From: Paracoccaceae bacterium | Lineage (GTDB): Bacteria; Pseudomonadota; Alphaproteobacteria; Rhodobacterales; Rhodobacteraceae | Reading direction: 5' to 3' | Assembly: GCA_003535335.1 (NCBI GenBank) | Contig: DOHJ01000025.1 | Location: 1-19,318 of the forward strand | DNA length: 19,318 nt | Shown here: in pieces, positions 8,423-16,650 of the stretch | Layout: each line of letters begins with the position of its first letter | Numbering within the stretch: position 1 is the stretch's first letter | Notes under the pieces: generated by a model | What the model was told of the DNA's origin: nothing | What the model saw: only the letters and a program-made list of their open reading frames with translations | The model's database searches: none | Translations under genes and position numbers: made by a program

Positions 8423-8998
8423 ATGAATGATGAAAAGAATGTGAAGCCAACGGCAGAAAACCTGATGTCTGCCGCCAAGAAAGCCGCAAAAGGCGCAATT
8501 CCGCCGGTGCATTTGTGGAATCCGCCATTCTGCGGGGATCTGGATATTCAGATCAAACGCGATGGTACTTGGTTTTATCTGGGCACTCCGATTGGGCGGC
8601 CTGAAATGGTGCGGCTGTTTTCCACCATTTTACGCCGTGACGGGGATGATTATTTTCTGGTTACACCGGTGGAAAAGGTTGGCATCAAGGTGGATGATGC
8701 GCCTTTTGTCGCGGTGGATTTTCAGGTTAAAGGCCATGGAGACCAGCAAGTTTTGACATTTGAAACCAGCGTTGGGGATTTTGCCACGGCTGGCCCAAAT
8801 CACCCGATCCGCGTAACAAATGACCCCGTCACCAGCGAGCCGTCGCCCTATGTATTGATCCGCGCCAATCTGGAAGCGCTGATTGATCGCAAAAGTTTTT
8901 ATCGGCTGGTGGATATTGGTGCCCATCATGATGGCTGGTTCGGGCTTTGGTCATCCGGTGAATTTTTTCCGATTATTCCGTCAAACGAGCTGACTTGA
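8423..8998 (+). CDS. DUF1285 domain protein
   Basis: A 191-residue cytoplasmic protein of the DUF1285 family, function unknown. The family hallmark is at about residues 26-52 (PPVHLWNPPFCGDLDI, then RDGTWFYLGTPIGR), followed by MVRLFSTILRRD. The ATG at 8423 is used; an in-frame TTG at 8396 would add nine residues and extend into the promoter gap. No strong ribosome-binding site is visible. It is transcribed away from moxR with a 72-base gap between the two starts, so the divergent promoters must share that space. DUF1285 next to a moxR operon is a pattern I recall from other Rhodobacterales, which suggests a link but does not prove one. Confidence 0.9.
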   Translation: MNDEKNVKPTAENLMSAAKKAAKGAIPPVHLWNPPFCGDLDIQIKRDGTWFYLGTPIGRPEMVRLFSTILRRDGDDYFLVTPVEKVGIKVDDAPFVAVDFQVKGHGDQQVLTFETSVGDFATAGPNHPIRVTNDPVTSEPSPYVLIRANLEALIDRKSFYRLVDIGAHHDGWFGLWSSGEFFPIIPSNELT

Positions 8999-9195
8999 TA
9001 TACATTGTTTTGGTGCGGCTAAAAATGCCGGTTTTGATTGGCTCATGATTTTTATATCCTCGCGGATTCAATTCATCGGGTGTTACCCTAAGAATTGCGG
9101 GTTGGGCCAAAGAAACAGATGATCCGGCAAAAGACCAGTGGATCACTGAATATTCAGATCATGCGCCTTTGATCTTCACATTGACCGGAATTTGA
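8997..9195 (+). pseudogene. 3' remnant of an endonuclease/exonuclease/phosphatase-like gene
   Basis: This 200-base stretch after DUF1285 keeps coding character in two frames. One frame (from about 9012) gives GAAKNAGFDWLM then a Ser/Ile-rich stretch up to about 9075. A second frame (9076-9195, stop TGA at 9193) gives SGVTLRIAGWAKETDD, then DQWITEYSDHAPLIFTLTGI. The ending SDHAPL followed by alternating hydrophobics is the typical C-terminal catalytic SDH motif of the endonuclease/exonuclease/phosphatase superfamily. The upstream FDWL could correspond to the family's conserved Asp before it. The second frame has a stop at 9046, so no single frame spans the piece, and no start or N-terminal three quarters of the gene is present. 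I read it as a degraded gene end, not a functional gene. Confidence 0.6.
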
Positions 9196-9228
9196 CGGCG
9201 CTACGTAGCCGTTGATTGTCAGCGCTGA
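9195..9228. repeat. Two short inverted repeats between convergent genes
   Basis: ACGGC (9195-9199) pairs with GCCGT (9208-9212) around an 8-base loop that is itself part of the palindrome GCTACGTAGC. A second perfect palindrome, TCAGCGCTGA, occupies 9219-9228, immediately next to the stop of the lytic transglycosylase gene. Neither is followed by a T-run on either strand, so they are at best weak or Rho-assisted terminators for the convergent transcripts. Confidence 0.35.
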
Positions 9229-9229
9229 A

Positions 9230-10549
9230 TTAATGCTTGCCCAACAGCTTTAGCAGTTTTTGCGAGGGGAAACCGTCCGGCGTTACCCCGATTGACAATT
9301 GAAAGCTACGGATCATGTTAATGGTGTTTGGCCCGATGATCCCGTCAATTTTCTCCAGTTTAAACCCCTTACGCATTAAACGGCGCTGCATCGTTTTCTT
9401 TTGCTTAAAAGACAGCGGCGCATAGCCACGTGGCCAGCTGGCCTTGATTTCGGGACCACCTGCCAGACGGTCAGCCAGATGTCCAACGCCGATCACATAG
9501 GCATCTGCCTTGTTATAGCGTTCAATCACCGCGAAATTTTTAAAAATCATGAATGCGGCACCTTTTGCCCCGGCCGGCAGCAGAATCGAGGCAGGCCCGT
9601 GGTTTGGCACTTTGCCACCGGTTGCAGCCCGAATGCCCATCGCGGCCCAATCCGATGGATTTTTGCGATTTTTACGACTGGCCAGACCATAGTTAAACCC
9701 ACTGGGCAGCACAACTTCTACACCCCATGGCTGGCCCTTTTTCCAACCGGCGTTTGCCAGATAAGCAGCGGTTGAGGCCAGCGCATCGGTGGGGTCATCA
9801 GACCAGATATCGCGTTTGCCATCGCCGTCAAAATCCTGCGCCAAGGCTTGATAACTGGTTGGGATAAACTGGGTATGGCCCATCGCACCCGCCCAAGAGC
9901 CTTTCATTTTACGGGGACTGACATCGCCAGATTGTAAAATTTTCAGGGCGGCCATCAGTTGTTGTTCAAAAAACTTGCCGCGTCGGCCATCAAAGGAAAG
10001 CGTGGCCAATGCCTCGATCACATCAATATCACCGCGCTGGGCACCATAGGCGCTTTCCAGCCCCCAAATTGCGGCAACTATTTCTTTTTCAACCCCGTAA
10101 CGGGCTTCTATCTTATCCAGAGTGCGTTTGTATTTGCGCAAGGCAGCCTTGCCGTTTTTCACCCGAACCGGCGATGCAGCGCTATCCAGATAATCCCAGA
10201 TTTGTTTGGTAAATTCCGATTGATTTCGATCTTTGGCAATGATTGCCGGATCATATTTTACACCGCGAAAGGCCCGGTCAAAAATGCGGGCTGAAATGCC
10301 GTGTGACAGGGCGCGTTTACGAAAGTTTTTGACCCAAAGATCAAAGCGTGAATTTGATGTCGAGATCTGGATTGCTGTCAAACCCGCCTCCTGTGGTCGC
10401 GCCAATGGGCGTATCGGGGTTGGGGTGGTTTGGATGATTTCAGGGCGCGCCGCCGGCTTGATTGAGCTGCTGACAGCCAGACCGGATGCCACTGCAGAGC
10501 CGGTTAAGAAACCTGAAAATAAACCAATGGTAATTATAAATTTACGCAC
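9230..10549 (-). CDS. Secreted lytic murein transglycosylase (MltB-type, SLT_2) with peptidoglycan-binding domain
   Basis: A 439-residue periplasmic enzyme that cleaves the MurNAc-GlcNAc bond of peptidoglycan to form 1,6-anhydro ends. A signal peptide occupies about residues 1-22 (MRKFIITIGLFSGFLTGSAV). It is followed by a Pro/Ser-rich linker and the SLT_2 catalytic domain (about 68-360). The catalytic glutamate is E165 in AAIWGLESAYGA, and the substrate-binding motif MGHTQFIPTSYQ is at 223-234. A DFDGDGKRD element at about 239 resembles the calcium-binding loop of MltB. A peptidoglycan_binding_1 domain ends the protein (about 370-437, with IDGIIGPNT). The start is GTG at 10549, with a weak AGGTG upstream. 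It lies 78 bases after folC in an AT-rich gap and probably has its own promoter. There is no lipobox cysteine, so it is soluble rather than a lipoprotein. Confidence 0.93.
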   Translation of the reverse strand: MRKFIITIGLFSGFLTGSAVASGLAVSSSIKPAARPEIIQTTPTPIRPLARPQEAGLTAIQISTSNSRFDLWVKNFRKRALSHGISARIFDRAFRGVKYDPAIIAKDRNQSEFTKQIWDYLDSAASPVRVKNGKAALRKYKRTLDKIEARYGVEKEIVAAIWGLESAYGAQRGDIDVIEALATLSFDGRRGKFFEQQLMAALKILQSGDVSPRKMKGSWAGAMGHTQFIPTSYQALAQDFDGDGKRDIWSDDPTDALASTAAYLANAGWKKGQPWGVEVVLPSGFNYGLASRKNRKNPSDWAAMGIRAATGGKVPNHGPASILLPAGAKGAAFMIFKNFAVIERYNKADAYVIGVGHLADRLAGGPEIKASWPRGYAPLSFKQKKTMQRRLMRKGFKLEKIDGIIGPNTINMIRSFQLSIGVTPDGFPSQKLLKLLGKH

Positions 10550-10627
10550 TTAAACACCTGCTCGTTTTAATTTTATTTGTAATATCTAACCTGAAAAAAC
10601 AAATTGGGAAAGCCGTGATTATTTACC

Positions 10628-11902
10628 CTAGGAATTTTGGCGCAAAACCGCCCCGGCCAGATAAAGCGATCCGCAAATCAGAATTCGGGCTTGCGGGGTC
10701 TGTTTGCGGATAGCGGTAATCGCACTCAGCACGCTTTCGGCTTCAAATGCATCCATGCCGACAGTTCTGGCAGTTTTAGCAGTTTCCGTGGCTGGCAAAG
10801 TATTTGTTTCATTCGGAATATCAACCGCATACAGCGCACTGGATATTTTTGCCAACGGGCGCAAATAACCGGCAATGTCTTTGGTATTCAGCATGCCGCA
10901 AATCAGATAGAGCGGGCGTTTCGGCAAGCGGGTCAATGCTTCGGCCAAGGCATGACCGGCGGCAGGATTATGACCGCCATCCAGCCAAAGCTCGGCGGTG
11001 TCGGCCGCATCCACCAACGGCCCGGCTTGCAGGTGCTGCAAACGGGCCGGCCAACGGGCCTTTGTCACGGCGGATTCGCAGGCAGAATTGGCAAAGCCCA
11101 AATGCCGCAAGGCAGCAATGGCAATGCCCGCATTTTGAATTTGATGCGCGCCAATCAGGTTTGGCAGCGGCAAATCCAGCAAACCGGTTTCGTCCTGATA
11201 AATCAGCCGCCCGCGTTCCTCTGATACATGCCAATGCTGCCCGTAAGCCAGAAGCCGGGCAGCTTTAAGCCGCGCTGTTTCCTCAATCACTTCAAGCGCT
11301 TCGTCCGGTTGCGGGCCGACAACGCAGGGCACGCCACGTTTTATGATGCCGGCCTTTTCGCCGGCAATTTCGGTCAGTGTTTCACCCAGAAACTGGGTGT
11401 GATCAATCGAAACCGGTGTGATCACGGTCAATTCGGGTTGCTCGACCACGTTGGTGGCATCCAGCAAACCGCCCAGCCCGACTTCCAGCAAAGTGTAATC
11501 GGCGGGAATTTCGGAAAACGCCAGAATTCCGGCAACGGTGGTGATTTCAAAATAGGTTATGGTCGCGCCATCATTGGCCTTGTAACAGCGATCCAGCAAA
11601 TCTGTCAGGGCCGGTTCGGTAATCAGTTCACCGGCCAGCAAAATACGCTCGTGAAACCGCGCCAGATGCGGCGAGGTGTAGGCGTGAACCGCTTTGCCCG
11701 CGCCTTGCAGTCCCGCACGGATCATGGCCTGGGTCGAGCCTTTGCCATTGGTTCCGGCAATGTGGATCACAGGCGGCAATTTGGTTTGCGGCTGATCCAG
11801 CGCGGCCAGCAAGGACCAAACCCGGTCAAGCGTCAGATCCATCAATTTAGGATGCAGCGACATCATCCGCTCCAGGATAACGTCAGAGGAATTCCGGCTC
11901 AC
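10628..11902 (-). CDS. folC: Bifunctional folylpolyglutamate synthase / dihydrofolate synthase
   Basis: A 424-residue cytoplasmic ATP-dependent ligase. It adds glutamate to dihydropteroate to make dihydrofolate and then extends the glutamate tail of folates. Visible motifs: P-loop GTNGKGST at 50-57; YTSPHL; the [13 protein letters not shown] segment; DHTQFLG with EKAGIIK downstream; and DGGHNPAAG in the C-terminal Mur-ligase-like domain. The length is normal for the family. The start is GTG at 11902 and overlaps the accD stop by four bases (GTGA), so the two genes are probably translationally coupled, as in many proteobacteria. No ribosome-binding site separate from accD coding sequence is evident. 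Confidence 0.96.
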   Translation of the reverse strand: MSRNSSDVILERMMSLHPKLMDLTLDRVWSLLAALDQPQTKLPPVIHIAGTNGKGSTQAMIRAGLQGAGKAVHAYTSPHLARFHERILLAGELITEPALTDLLDRCYKANDGATITYFEITTVAGILAFSEIPADYTLLEVGLGGLLDATNVVEQPELTVITPVSIDHTQFLGETLTEIAGEKAGIIKRGVPCVVGPQPDEALEVIEETARLKAARLLAYGQHWHVSEERGRLIYQDETGLLDLPLPNLIGAHQIQNAGIAIAALRHLGFANSACESAVTKARWPARLQHLQAGPLVDAADTAELWLDGGHNPAAGHALAEALTRLPKRPLYLICGMLNTKDIAGYLRPLAKISSALYAVDIPNETNTLPATETAKTARTVGMDAFEAESVLSAITAIRKQTPQARILICGSLYLAGAVLRQNS

Positions 11903-12846
11903 TTTGCAGCGGCTTCTTTGGCTGGCGAATCTTTTGCCTGATCCGGTTTTGCGGCGGCCACTTTTTCAGGCGCTGGCAAGTCGCCCATCACAGGCGGGCT
12001 CATCCCCATCAGCATCCGCACAATGGTTATCAGCTCGTTTCGCATGTCTTTGCGATGGGTCACGCGATCCAGCATGCCGTGATCCAGCAGATATTCCGAA
12101 CGCTGAAACCCTTCGGGCAGTTTTTCACCGATCGTTTGTTCAATCACACGGCCACCGGCAAAACCAATCAGCGCATTGGGTTCGGCAATTTGCACATCAC
12201 CCAGCATGGCGTAAGAGGCCGTAACCCCGCCGGTGGTCGGATGTGTTAGCACGACAATATAAGGCAGGCCCGCTTCTTTTAGCAGTTGCACAGCAATCGT
12301 GGTGCGGGGCATTTGCATCAATGACAAAATGCCTTCTTGCATGCGCGCGCCACCGGCGGCGGAAAACAGGATAAACGGGCGTTTTAATTTCACGGCACGC
12401 TGGGCACCGGCCACAATGGCATTGCCCACATACATGCCCATCGAGCCACCCATAAAGGAAAAATCCTGCGCAGCAGCAACAATCGGCGTGCGGCCAATTT
12501 CGCCTTCGACCACTAAAATCGCATCTTTTTCGCCGGTGTTTTTCTGGGCAATCTTCATCCGTTCAGGATATTTTTTCTGATCTTTAAAAACCAGAGGATC
12601 AGCCACCACATCTGGCACCTCGATTTCGGCATAAATACCGCCATCGAATAAATGCGCAAACCGTTCGCGCGGGGTTTGGCGCATGTGGTGGCCGCATTCA
12701 TTACAAACATTCATGTGCTCGGCCAATTCGCGGTGAAACAGCATGGTGTTGCACTCGGGGCATTTGGTCCAGAGGTTATCCGGCGTTTCGCGACGTGAAA
12801 ACAACGAATTGATCGTTGGTCGGACGTAGTTGTTGATCCAGTTCAT
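11899..12846 (-). CDS. accD: Acetyl-CoA carboxylase carboxyltransferase subunit beta
   Basis: A 315-residue subunit of acetyl-CoA carboxylase. With AccA it transfers the carboxyl group from biotin to acetyl-CoA, giving malonyl-CoA for fatty-acid synthesis. The N-terminal zinc ribbon is intact: Cys29, Cys32, Cys48 and Cys51. The crotonase-type carboxyltransferase core carries [23 protein letters not shown] and the [12 protein letters not shown] oxyanion region. The tail from about residue 295 is rich in Ala, Lys and Pro and is probably disordered. The ATG at 12846 (MNWI) is chosen because AAAGGTG lies nine bases upstream and because alphaproteobacterial AccD begins this way; a GTG at 12858 is less likely. 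folC follows with a four-base overlap. Confidence 0.97.
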   Translation of the reverse strand: MNWINNYVRPTINSLFSRRETPDNLWTKCPECNTMLFHRELAEHMNVCNECGHHMRQTPRERFAHLFDGGIYAEIEVPDVVADPLVFKDQKKYPERMKIAQKNTGEKDAILVVEGEIGRTPIVAAAQDFSFMGGSMGMYVGNAIVAGAQRAVKLKRPFILFSAAGGARMQEGILSLMQMPRTTIAVQLLKEAGLPYIVVLTHPTTGGVTASYAMLGDVQIAEPNALIGFAGGRVIEQTIGEKLPEGFQRSEYLLDHGMLDRVTHRKDMRNELITIVRMLMGMSPPVMGDLPAPEKVAAAKPDQAKDSPAKEAAAK

Positions 12847-12911
12847 CTGTAAATGCACCTTTAAGCGTTTTTGTTACCTATCCAGATAATCCGCGTTTGG
12901 CCAAATTGCAA

Positions 12912-13793
12912 TCAGCGGTCAAGAATATTGCGCAAAGTCCGCCAAATAAGGATCAGGAAAATCAGGTTTAGCCCAAGTGCAAGTGCCATGGGCGATACAT
13001 CGGTTTTAGTAAACGGCGTCACAAACAGGGCCAGTCCAGTGATGGTTTCCGGAACCGATACAACCAGAATTGCAGCGATATTATTGGCAAAATGCAACCC
13101 GATAGCAGCCCCTAAAGAACCGGTTTTTTCAGTCAGATCCGCCGCAATCAGCGCAAAAGCAAAGGTTACTGCAATGACAGCCCAGGCCATATTGCCCATT
13201 TGCGGATCCCAGTGCATTGCGGCAAACAGGGCCGATGGCAGGATCATCCAGAGAATACGCGATTTGAAACGCGCCGCCAGCTGCTGCTGTAAATATCCGC
13301 GAAACACCAGCTCCTCGGCACTGGTCTGGATCAGGATCAGGGGTATGGCGTATGGCAAATATCCCAGCCACTGTTTCAGCGGCAAATTAACCAGGGGCGG
13401 GTCGATAAACGCCAAAATCAAACCGGTGATGCCATAGATTATAAAGACCAGAATTACGGCCGTGTAAAACCCGCGTAATGTAATGGAAAACGGCCCGAAT
13501 AATGTGCCCGGCCCGCGCATATGACAGGCCGGAGCTGCAAGGATCGGGCCCAGCGCCATGCCAATAAAAGTAAACAGCAAAATCAGGGTTGGAACAGCCC
13601 CTTGCACGGTCATTACCGCGTTGGCCCAGCTCAGGAATTTGAACGGGGTAGCATAGGCAAAGCCGGCCCAAAATACCAACCCGACAAAGCCGGCGTAAAC
13701 AAAAACGATCAATAACACCCCAAGGACAAGACGCCAGATTTGTGGACACAGGCGGGCGGGGGCAACATAGGCTTGAAATTCAGGTGTTCGCAT
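12912..13793 (-). CDS. CPBP family intramembrane glutamic-type protease (Rce1/Abi-like)
   Basis: A 293-residue polytopic membrane protein of the CPBP (CaaX-protease and bacteriocin-processing) family. Family motif 1 is present as AEELVFRG (E160, E161, R165). Motifs 2 and 3 are seen as AAMHWD (H194) and GLHFANN (H234), so all expected active-site residues are there. About eight hydrophobic segments are visible, starting at about 20-43. The ATG at 13793 is chosen; it has no visible ribosome-binding site, and neither does the TTG at 13820 that would add nine residues. Substrate unknown: bacterial members range from bacteriocin self-immunity to uncharacterised housekeeping forms. It lies 65 bases upstream of accD on the same strand, with no functional link evident. 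Confidence 0.9.
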   Translation of the reverse strand: MRTPEFQAYVAPARLCPQIWRLVLGVLLIVFVYAGFVGLVFWAGFAYATPFKFLSWANAVMTVQGAVPTLILLFTFIGMALGPILAAPACHMRGPGTLFGPFSITLRGFYTAVILVFIIYGITGLILAFIDPPLVNLPLKQWLGYLPYAIPLILIQTSAEELVFRGYLQQQLAARFKSRILWMILPSALFAAMHWDPQMGNMAWAVIAVTFAFALIAADLTEKTGSLGAAIGLHFANNIAAILVVSVPETITGLALFVTPFTKTDVSPMALALGLNLIFLILIWRTLRNILDR

Positions 13794-13831
13794 GGGGGAA
13801 CCATTCAGGGTTGAGCGCAATAATAAACCGT

Positions 13832-14683
13832 TTAACTGGGTTTCAGTTTGATCATCAAGTAAATATTATTGGCTGAAAAATGTTCGGCCGTACGGGTTTT
13901 TTCGTTCAGGCGCTGATTTAAACGATAGCGTTTTCGTTTGCTCATCAGCGTTGCAATCGCGCGGTGCAAAAACCAGCGGGTTTTACGTTTGCTTTTGGCC
14001 AAAGCAGTATCGATCCGCGTCACCCCATGGCCCAGCACATTAAAAAATTCCTGCTCAAGATCAATCGAAGGGGCGACCGAACTGGTAATATCCTCTTGGG
14101 AAACCGTTGTCAGCGCCAGTTTGGCAAGGATCAACCGATAGTCGCCAATATGATGGCCCCCACCAACGGTCGAGCCGATTTCATGCGGCTTGAAGGTTTC
14201 CGACCGGAAACAATCCGAAACGATAATTTCGCCGCCTTCATCCAGATATTGCACAGCTTTTCCCAGCGCAATTTCCACCGGAATATATTGAAAGCTTTCG
14301 GAAAACAGGCAAAGATCAAATTTCTTATCCGTCTGCAAATCCTCGAACATGCATTCATGCACAACTGCCTTTGGCGCATTGGCGCGGCAACGTTCGGCCA
14401 AAAAGGCGCTGGGCACAACGATATCCACCTGATGGCCCAATTCCAGCAATTTACGCGCCGTTTCACCAGCCCCGCCGCCAATATCCAGAATGCGCAGTTT
14501 GCCTTTTGGCAGCAGCTTGAACAGCTTGGTCGTGTAGGCATCTTGCGCACGCCGCAGATTACCTGCCGTTACCTCCAGCCCGTCCCACAAACCATAATGC
14601 AGGTTTTCAGCACCGGTCAGCCAGTTGATAAAAGACAGGCCAACATCAAGGCCGATTGCGCGGGTATCTATTTTTTCTCTCAT
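13832..14683 (-). CDS. Class I SAM-dependent methyltransferase, substrate unknown
   Basis: A 283-residue soluble protein with a Rossmann-type methyltransferase core. Motif I is ILDIGGGAGE at 65-74, followed by an acidic strand end and LCLFSESFQYIP in the motif IV region. The N-terminal ENLHYGLWDG is reminiscent of the cyclopropane-fatty-acid synthase / small-molecule methyltransferase group, in which a similar HYG motif precedes the SAM site. The GGGHHIGDYR block after the core and a basic C-terminal tail (KSKRKTRW, SKRKRYRL) are also notable. The ATG at 14683 has no visible Shine-Dalgarno sequence. The gene sits 93 bases after rppH and 38 bases before the CPBP gene. I cannot assign a substrate; lipid or small-molecule methylation is only a guess. 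Confidence 0.8.
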   Translation of the reverse strand: MREKIDTRAIGLDVGLSFINWLTGAENLHYGLWDGLEVTAGNLRRAQDAYTTKLFKLLPKGKLRILDIGGGAGETARKLLELGHQVDIVVPSAFLAERCRANAPKAVVHECMFEDLQTDKKFDLCLFSESFQYIPVEIALGKAVQYLDEGGEIIVSDCFRSETFKPHEIGSTVGGGHHIGDYRLILAKLALTTVSQEDITSSVAPSIDLEQEFFNVLGHGVTRIDTALAKSKRKTRWFLHRAIATLMSKRKRYRLNQRLNEKTRTAEHFSANNIYLMIKLKPS

Positions 14684-14776
14684 AAAAGACGGGTTAGCGA
14701 AAAGGCACGAGAATTTAAAGGCCTATCTGTTATCTGGCTTGCAAACCCCACCACAAAGACAGCACCAAACCCCGTT

Positions 14777-15259
14777 TCATATCAGGCCCCTGAATTCCCG
14801 AAATACCGTGGCATAAACATCGCGTTTAAACGGCACGATATTTACCAGTAATTCGTCAACGTCCATCCACATCCAGCGGGAAAATTCGGGTTTTTCCAGC
14901 GCAATATTTACCTGTTCATCACAGCCCTGAAAGCGCATTAAAAACCATTTCTGTTTTTGGCCCCGATAGCGGCCTTTCCAAATCTTGTCCAACAACTCAA
15001 CCGGCAAATCATAGGTAACCCAGCCCTTGGTTTCAGCCTCGATATTCACCAAATCAGCTGAAACGCCGGTTTCCTCGGCCAATTCACGCAACGCCGCATC
15101 GCGGGGGGTTTCGCCTTTGTCAATGCCGCCTTGGGGCATCTGCCAAGCATCATTAATGCTGTCAAACCGTTGGCCGGCAAAAACCTGACCCGCCCCATTC
15201 ACCAGCACAATGCCAGCATTTGGCCGGTAGGGAAGCTTTGCAATTTTTTCTGGTGTCAT
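14777..15259 (-). CDS. rppH: RNA pyrophosphohydrolase (Nudix)
   Basis: A 160-residue cytoplasmic Nudix hydrolase that removes pyrophosphate from 5'-triphosphate mRNA and so starts RNase E-dependent decay. The complete Nudix box GX5EX7REUXEEXGU is at residues 44-66 ([20 protein letters not shown] then TGV). The N terminus has [11 protein letters not shown] and the DAWQMPQGG segment typical of RppH rather than of other Nudix enzymes. The C-terminal part has [11 protein letters not shown] and [10 protein letters not shown]. The ATG at 15259 lacks a clear ribosome-binding site. It lies in the usual alphaproteobacterial position downstream of ctpA, separated by 40 bases that include a strong hairpin. 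Confidence 0.94.
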   Translation of the reverse strand: MTPEKIAKLPYRPNAGIVLVNGAGQVFAGQRFDSINDAWQMPQGGIDKGETPRDAALRELAEETGVSADLVNIEAETKGWVTYDLPVELLDKIWKGRYRGQKQKWFLMRFQGCDEQVNIALEKPEFSRWMWMDVDELLVNIVPFKRDVYATVFREFRGLI

Positions 15260-15269
15260 GTTCTAAATA

Positions 15270-15291
15270 GGGCCAGCGCGGTGGCTGGCCC
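15270..15291 (-). terminator. Hairpin between ctpA and rppH, attenuator or processing site
   Basis: GGGCCAGC (15270-15277) is perfectly complementary to GCTGGCCC (15284-15291) around a six-base loop. On the minus strand it begins eight bases after the ctpA stop and ends about 10 bases before the rppH start. No T-run follows on that strand, so it is not a classical intrinsic terminator. It could be a partial terminator, an RNA-processing site or a 3'-end stabiliser. Confidence 0.5.
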
Positions 15292-15299
15292 CGTTCCTT

Positions 15300-16634
15300 T
15301 TATTTGTTATTTGTCAAGGCCGACAGCCCCTTCAGCAGATCAATCGCATAAGCAAGCTGCGAATCCTCGTCACGCAATTTGGCCGCATCTTCGGCTGCGG
15401 TGCGTTCTTCTTGGATCTGGCGGCGCTCGTCTTCGGTATAGCTGTCGTTGCTGATGCTGTCAGGCAAATCCGCCTCGAAACGACCAGAGGGGCGTTTGGT
15501 TTCATTTTCATCGTCTTTTGGTTCAGGCCGGATATATTCCACGATAATATCAGGCAAAACCCCAAGCCCTTGAATAGAGCGACCCGACGGGGTGTAATAA
15601 CGCGCCGTGGTCAAGCGCATCGCGCCTTCACCTTTGACCGGCATAATGGTTTGAACCGATCCCTTGCCAAAACTTTTGGTGCCAACCACAACAGCGCGGC
15701 GGTGATCTTTTAGCGCACCTGCGACAATTTCCGAGGCCGAGGCCGAGCCGCCATTGATCAGCACAACAATCGGTTTGCCTTCGGTCAAATCGCCAGGTGA
15801 TGCGTTGAACCGGTCACCGTCTTCGGGGTTGCGGCCACGGGTTGAAACGATTTCGCCAGCTTCCAGAAATGCGTCTGAAACCCGGATCGCCTGATTTAGT
15901 AAACCACCCGGATTGTTGCGTAAATCGATCACAAACCCGTTTACTTTTTCCATCCCGCCCAGCTCTTTGATGGATTCTTCCAGACCGGATTTCAAGTTGG
16001 TGTAGGTTTGATCGTTAAAGGTCGTTATCCGCGCAACCACGGTCTGGCCTTCGGTGCGCACCCGCACGGCCGTCAGTTTGATCGTGTCGCGGATGATCGA
16101 AATCTCCAGCGGCTCTTCTTCGGTTTCGCGTGCAATGGTGATGATAATTTCCGAACCAACCGGCCCGCGCATCTTTTCAACAGCCTCATCCAGACTCATG
16201 CCCAGCAGACTGTCGCCATCGACATGGGTAATGAAATCACCGGCCAGAACACCGGCGGCATGGGCAGGCGTGTCGTCAATCGGTGAAACCACTTTGACGA
16301 AACCTTCTTCCTGGGTCACTTCGATGCCAAGACCGCCAAATTCGCCACGGGTCTGCACCCGCATATCGTCAAAATCTTTCGGCGGCAAATAGCTGGAATG
16401 CGGATCAAGCGATGTCATCATGCCCTTGATCGCCGCCTCGATCAGATCGGCTTCGTCAACTTGGGTGACATATTGCGACCGGATCCGTTCAAACACATCG
16501 CCAAATAGATCAAGCTGGTGGTAAACCGATTTCTTGCTGGCCTCTTCCTGCGCAATCAGCGGCCCTGCAATATACGTGCTGGCCGCCAGCCCTGCCAAAG
16601 TTCCGACCAGCGCGGCCATAACGAATTTCTTCAT
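15300..16634 (-). CDS. ctpA: Carboxyl-terminal processing serine protease (S41, CtpA-like)
   Basis: A 444-residue exported tail-specific protease with a Ser-Lys dyad. The N terminus is a signal or anchor helix (about 4-24). A PDZ domain spans about 92-175 (FGGLGIEV, PAHAAGVLAGDFI). The protease core contains the catalytic serine S299 in GGSASASE and lysine K324 in GTKSFGKGSVQ, 25 residues apart as in characterised CtpA/Prc proteins. The C terminus (from about 371) is acidic and ends in a predicted helical stretch. The ATG at 16634 has TAGGAT upstream. It is 16 bases downstream of the EnvC-like gene, so the two are co-transcribed. A link to peptidoglycan hydrolase control is known for some CtpA proteases and is inferred here from the neighbours. 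Confidence 0.95.
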   Translation of the reverse strand: MKKFVMAALVGTLAGLAASTYIAGPLIAQEEASKKSVYHQLDLFGDVFERIRSQYVTQVDEADLIEAAIKGMMTSLDPHSSYLPPKDFDDMRVQTRGEFGGLGIEVTQEEGFVKVVSPIDDTPAHAAGVLAGDFITHVDGDSLLGMSLDEAVEKMRGPVGSEIIITIARETEEEPLEISIIRDTIKLTAVRVRTEGQTVVARITTFNDQTYTNLKSGLEESIKELGGMEKVNGFVIDLRNNPGGLLNQAIRVSDAFLEAGEIVSTRGRNPEDGDRFNASPGDLTEGKPIVVLINGGSASASEIVAGALKDHRRAVVVGTKSFGKGSVQTIMPVKGEGAMRLTTARYYTPSGRSIQGLGVLPDIIVEYIRPEPKDDENETKRPSGRFEADLPDSISNDSYTEDERRQIQEERTAAEDAAKLRDEDSQLAYAIDLLKGLSALTNNK

Positions 16635-16650
16635 AATATCCTATTCCCTA

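Noticed and set aside
10550..10627. Promoter for the lytic transglycosylase
   Set aside because: The gap is AT-rich and a promoter is likely, but no -35/-10 pair with correct spacing stood out enough to place one.
14684..14776. Promoter or small gene between rppH and the methyltransferase
   Set aside because: TTGCAA and TTTAAA occur on the minus strand but 19 bases apart; there is no convincing small open frame.
13964..14851. 295-codon open frame on the + strand
   Set aside because: It spans the antisense of the methyltransferase and the end of rppH; composition is that of a shadow frame.
15270..15310. Intrinsic terminator on the + strand (hairpin followed by T-rich sequence)
   Set aside because: No + strand gene leads into it; the T-rich part is the end of ctpA read in antisense.
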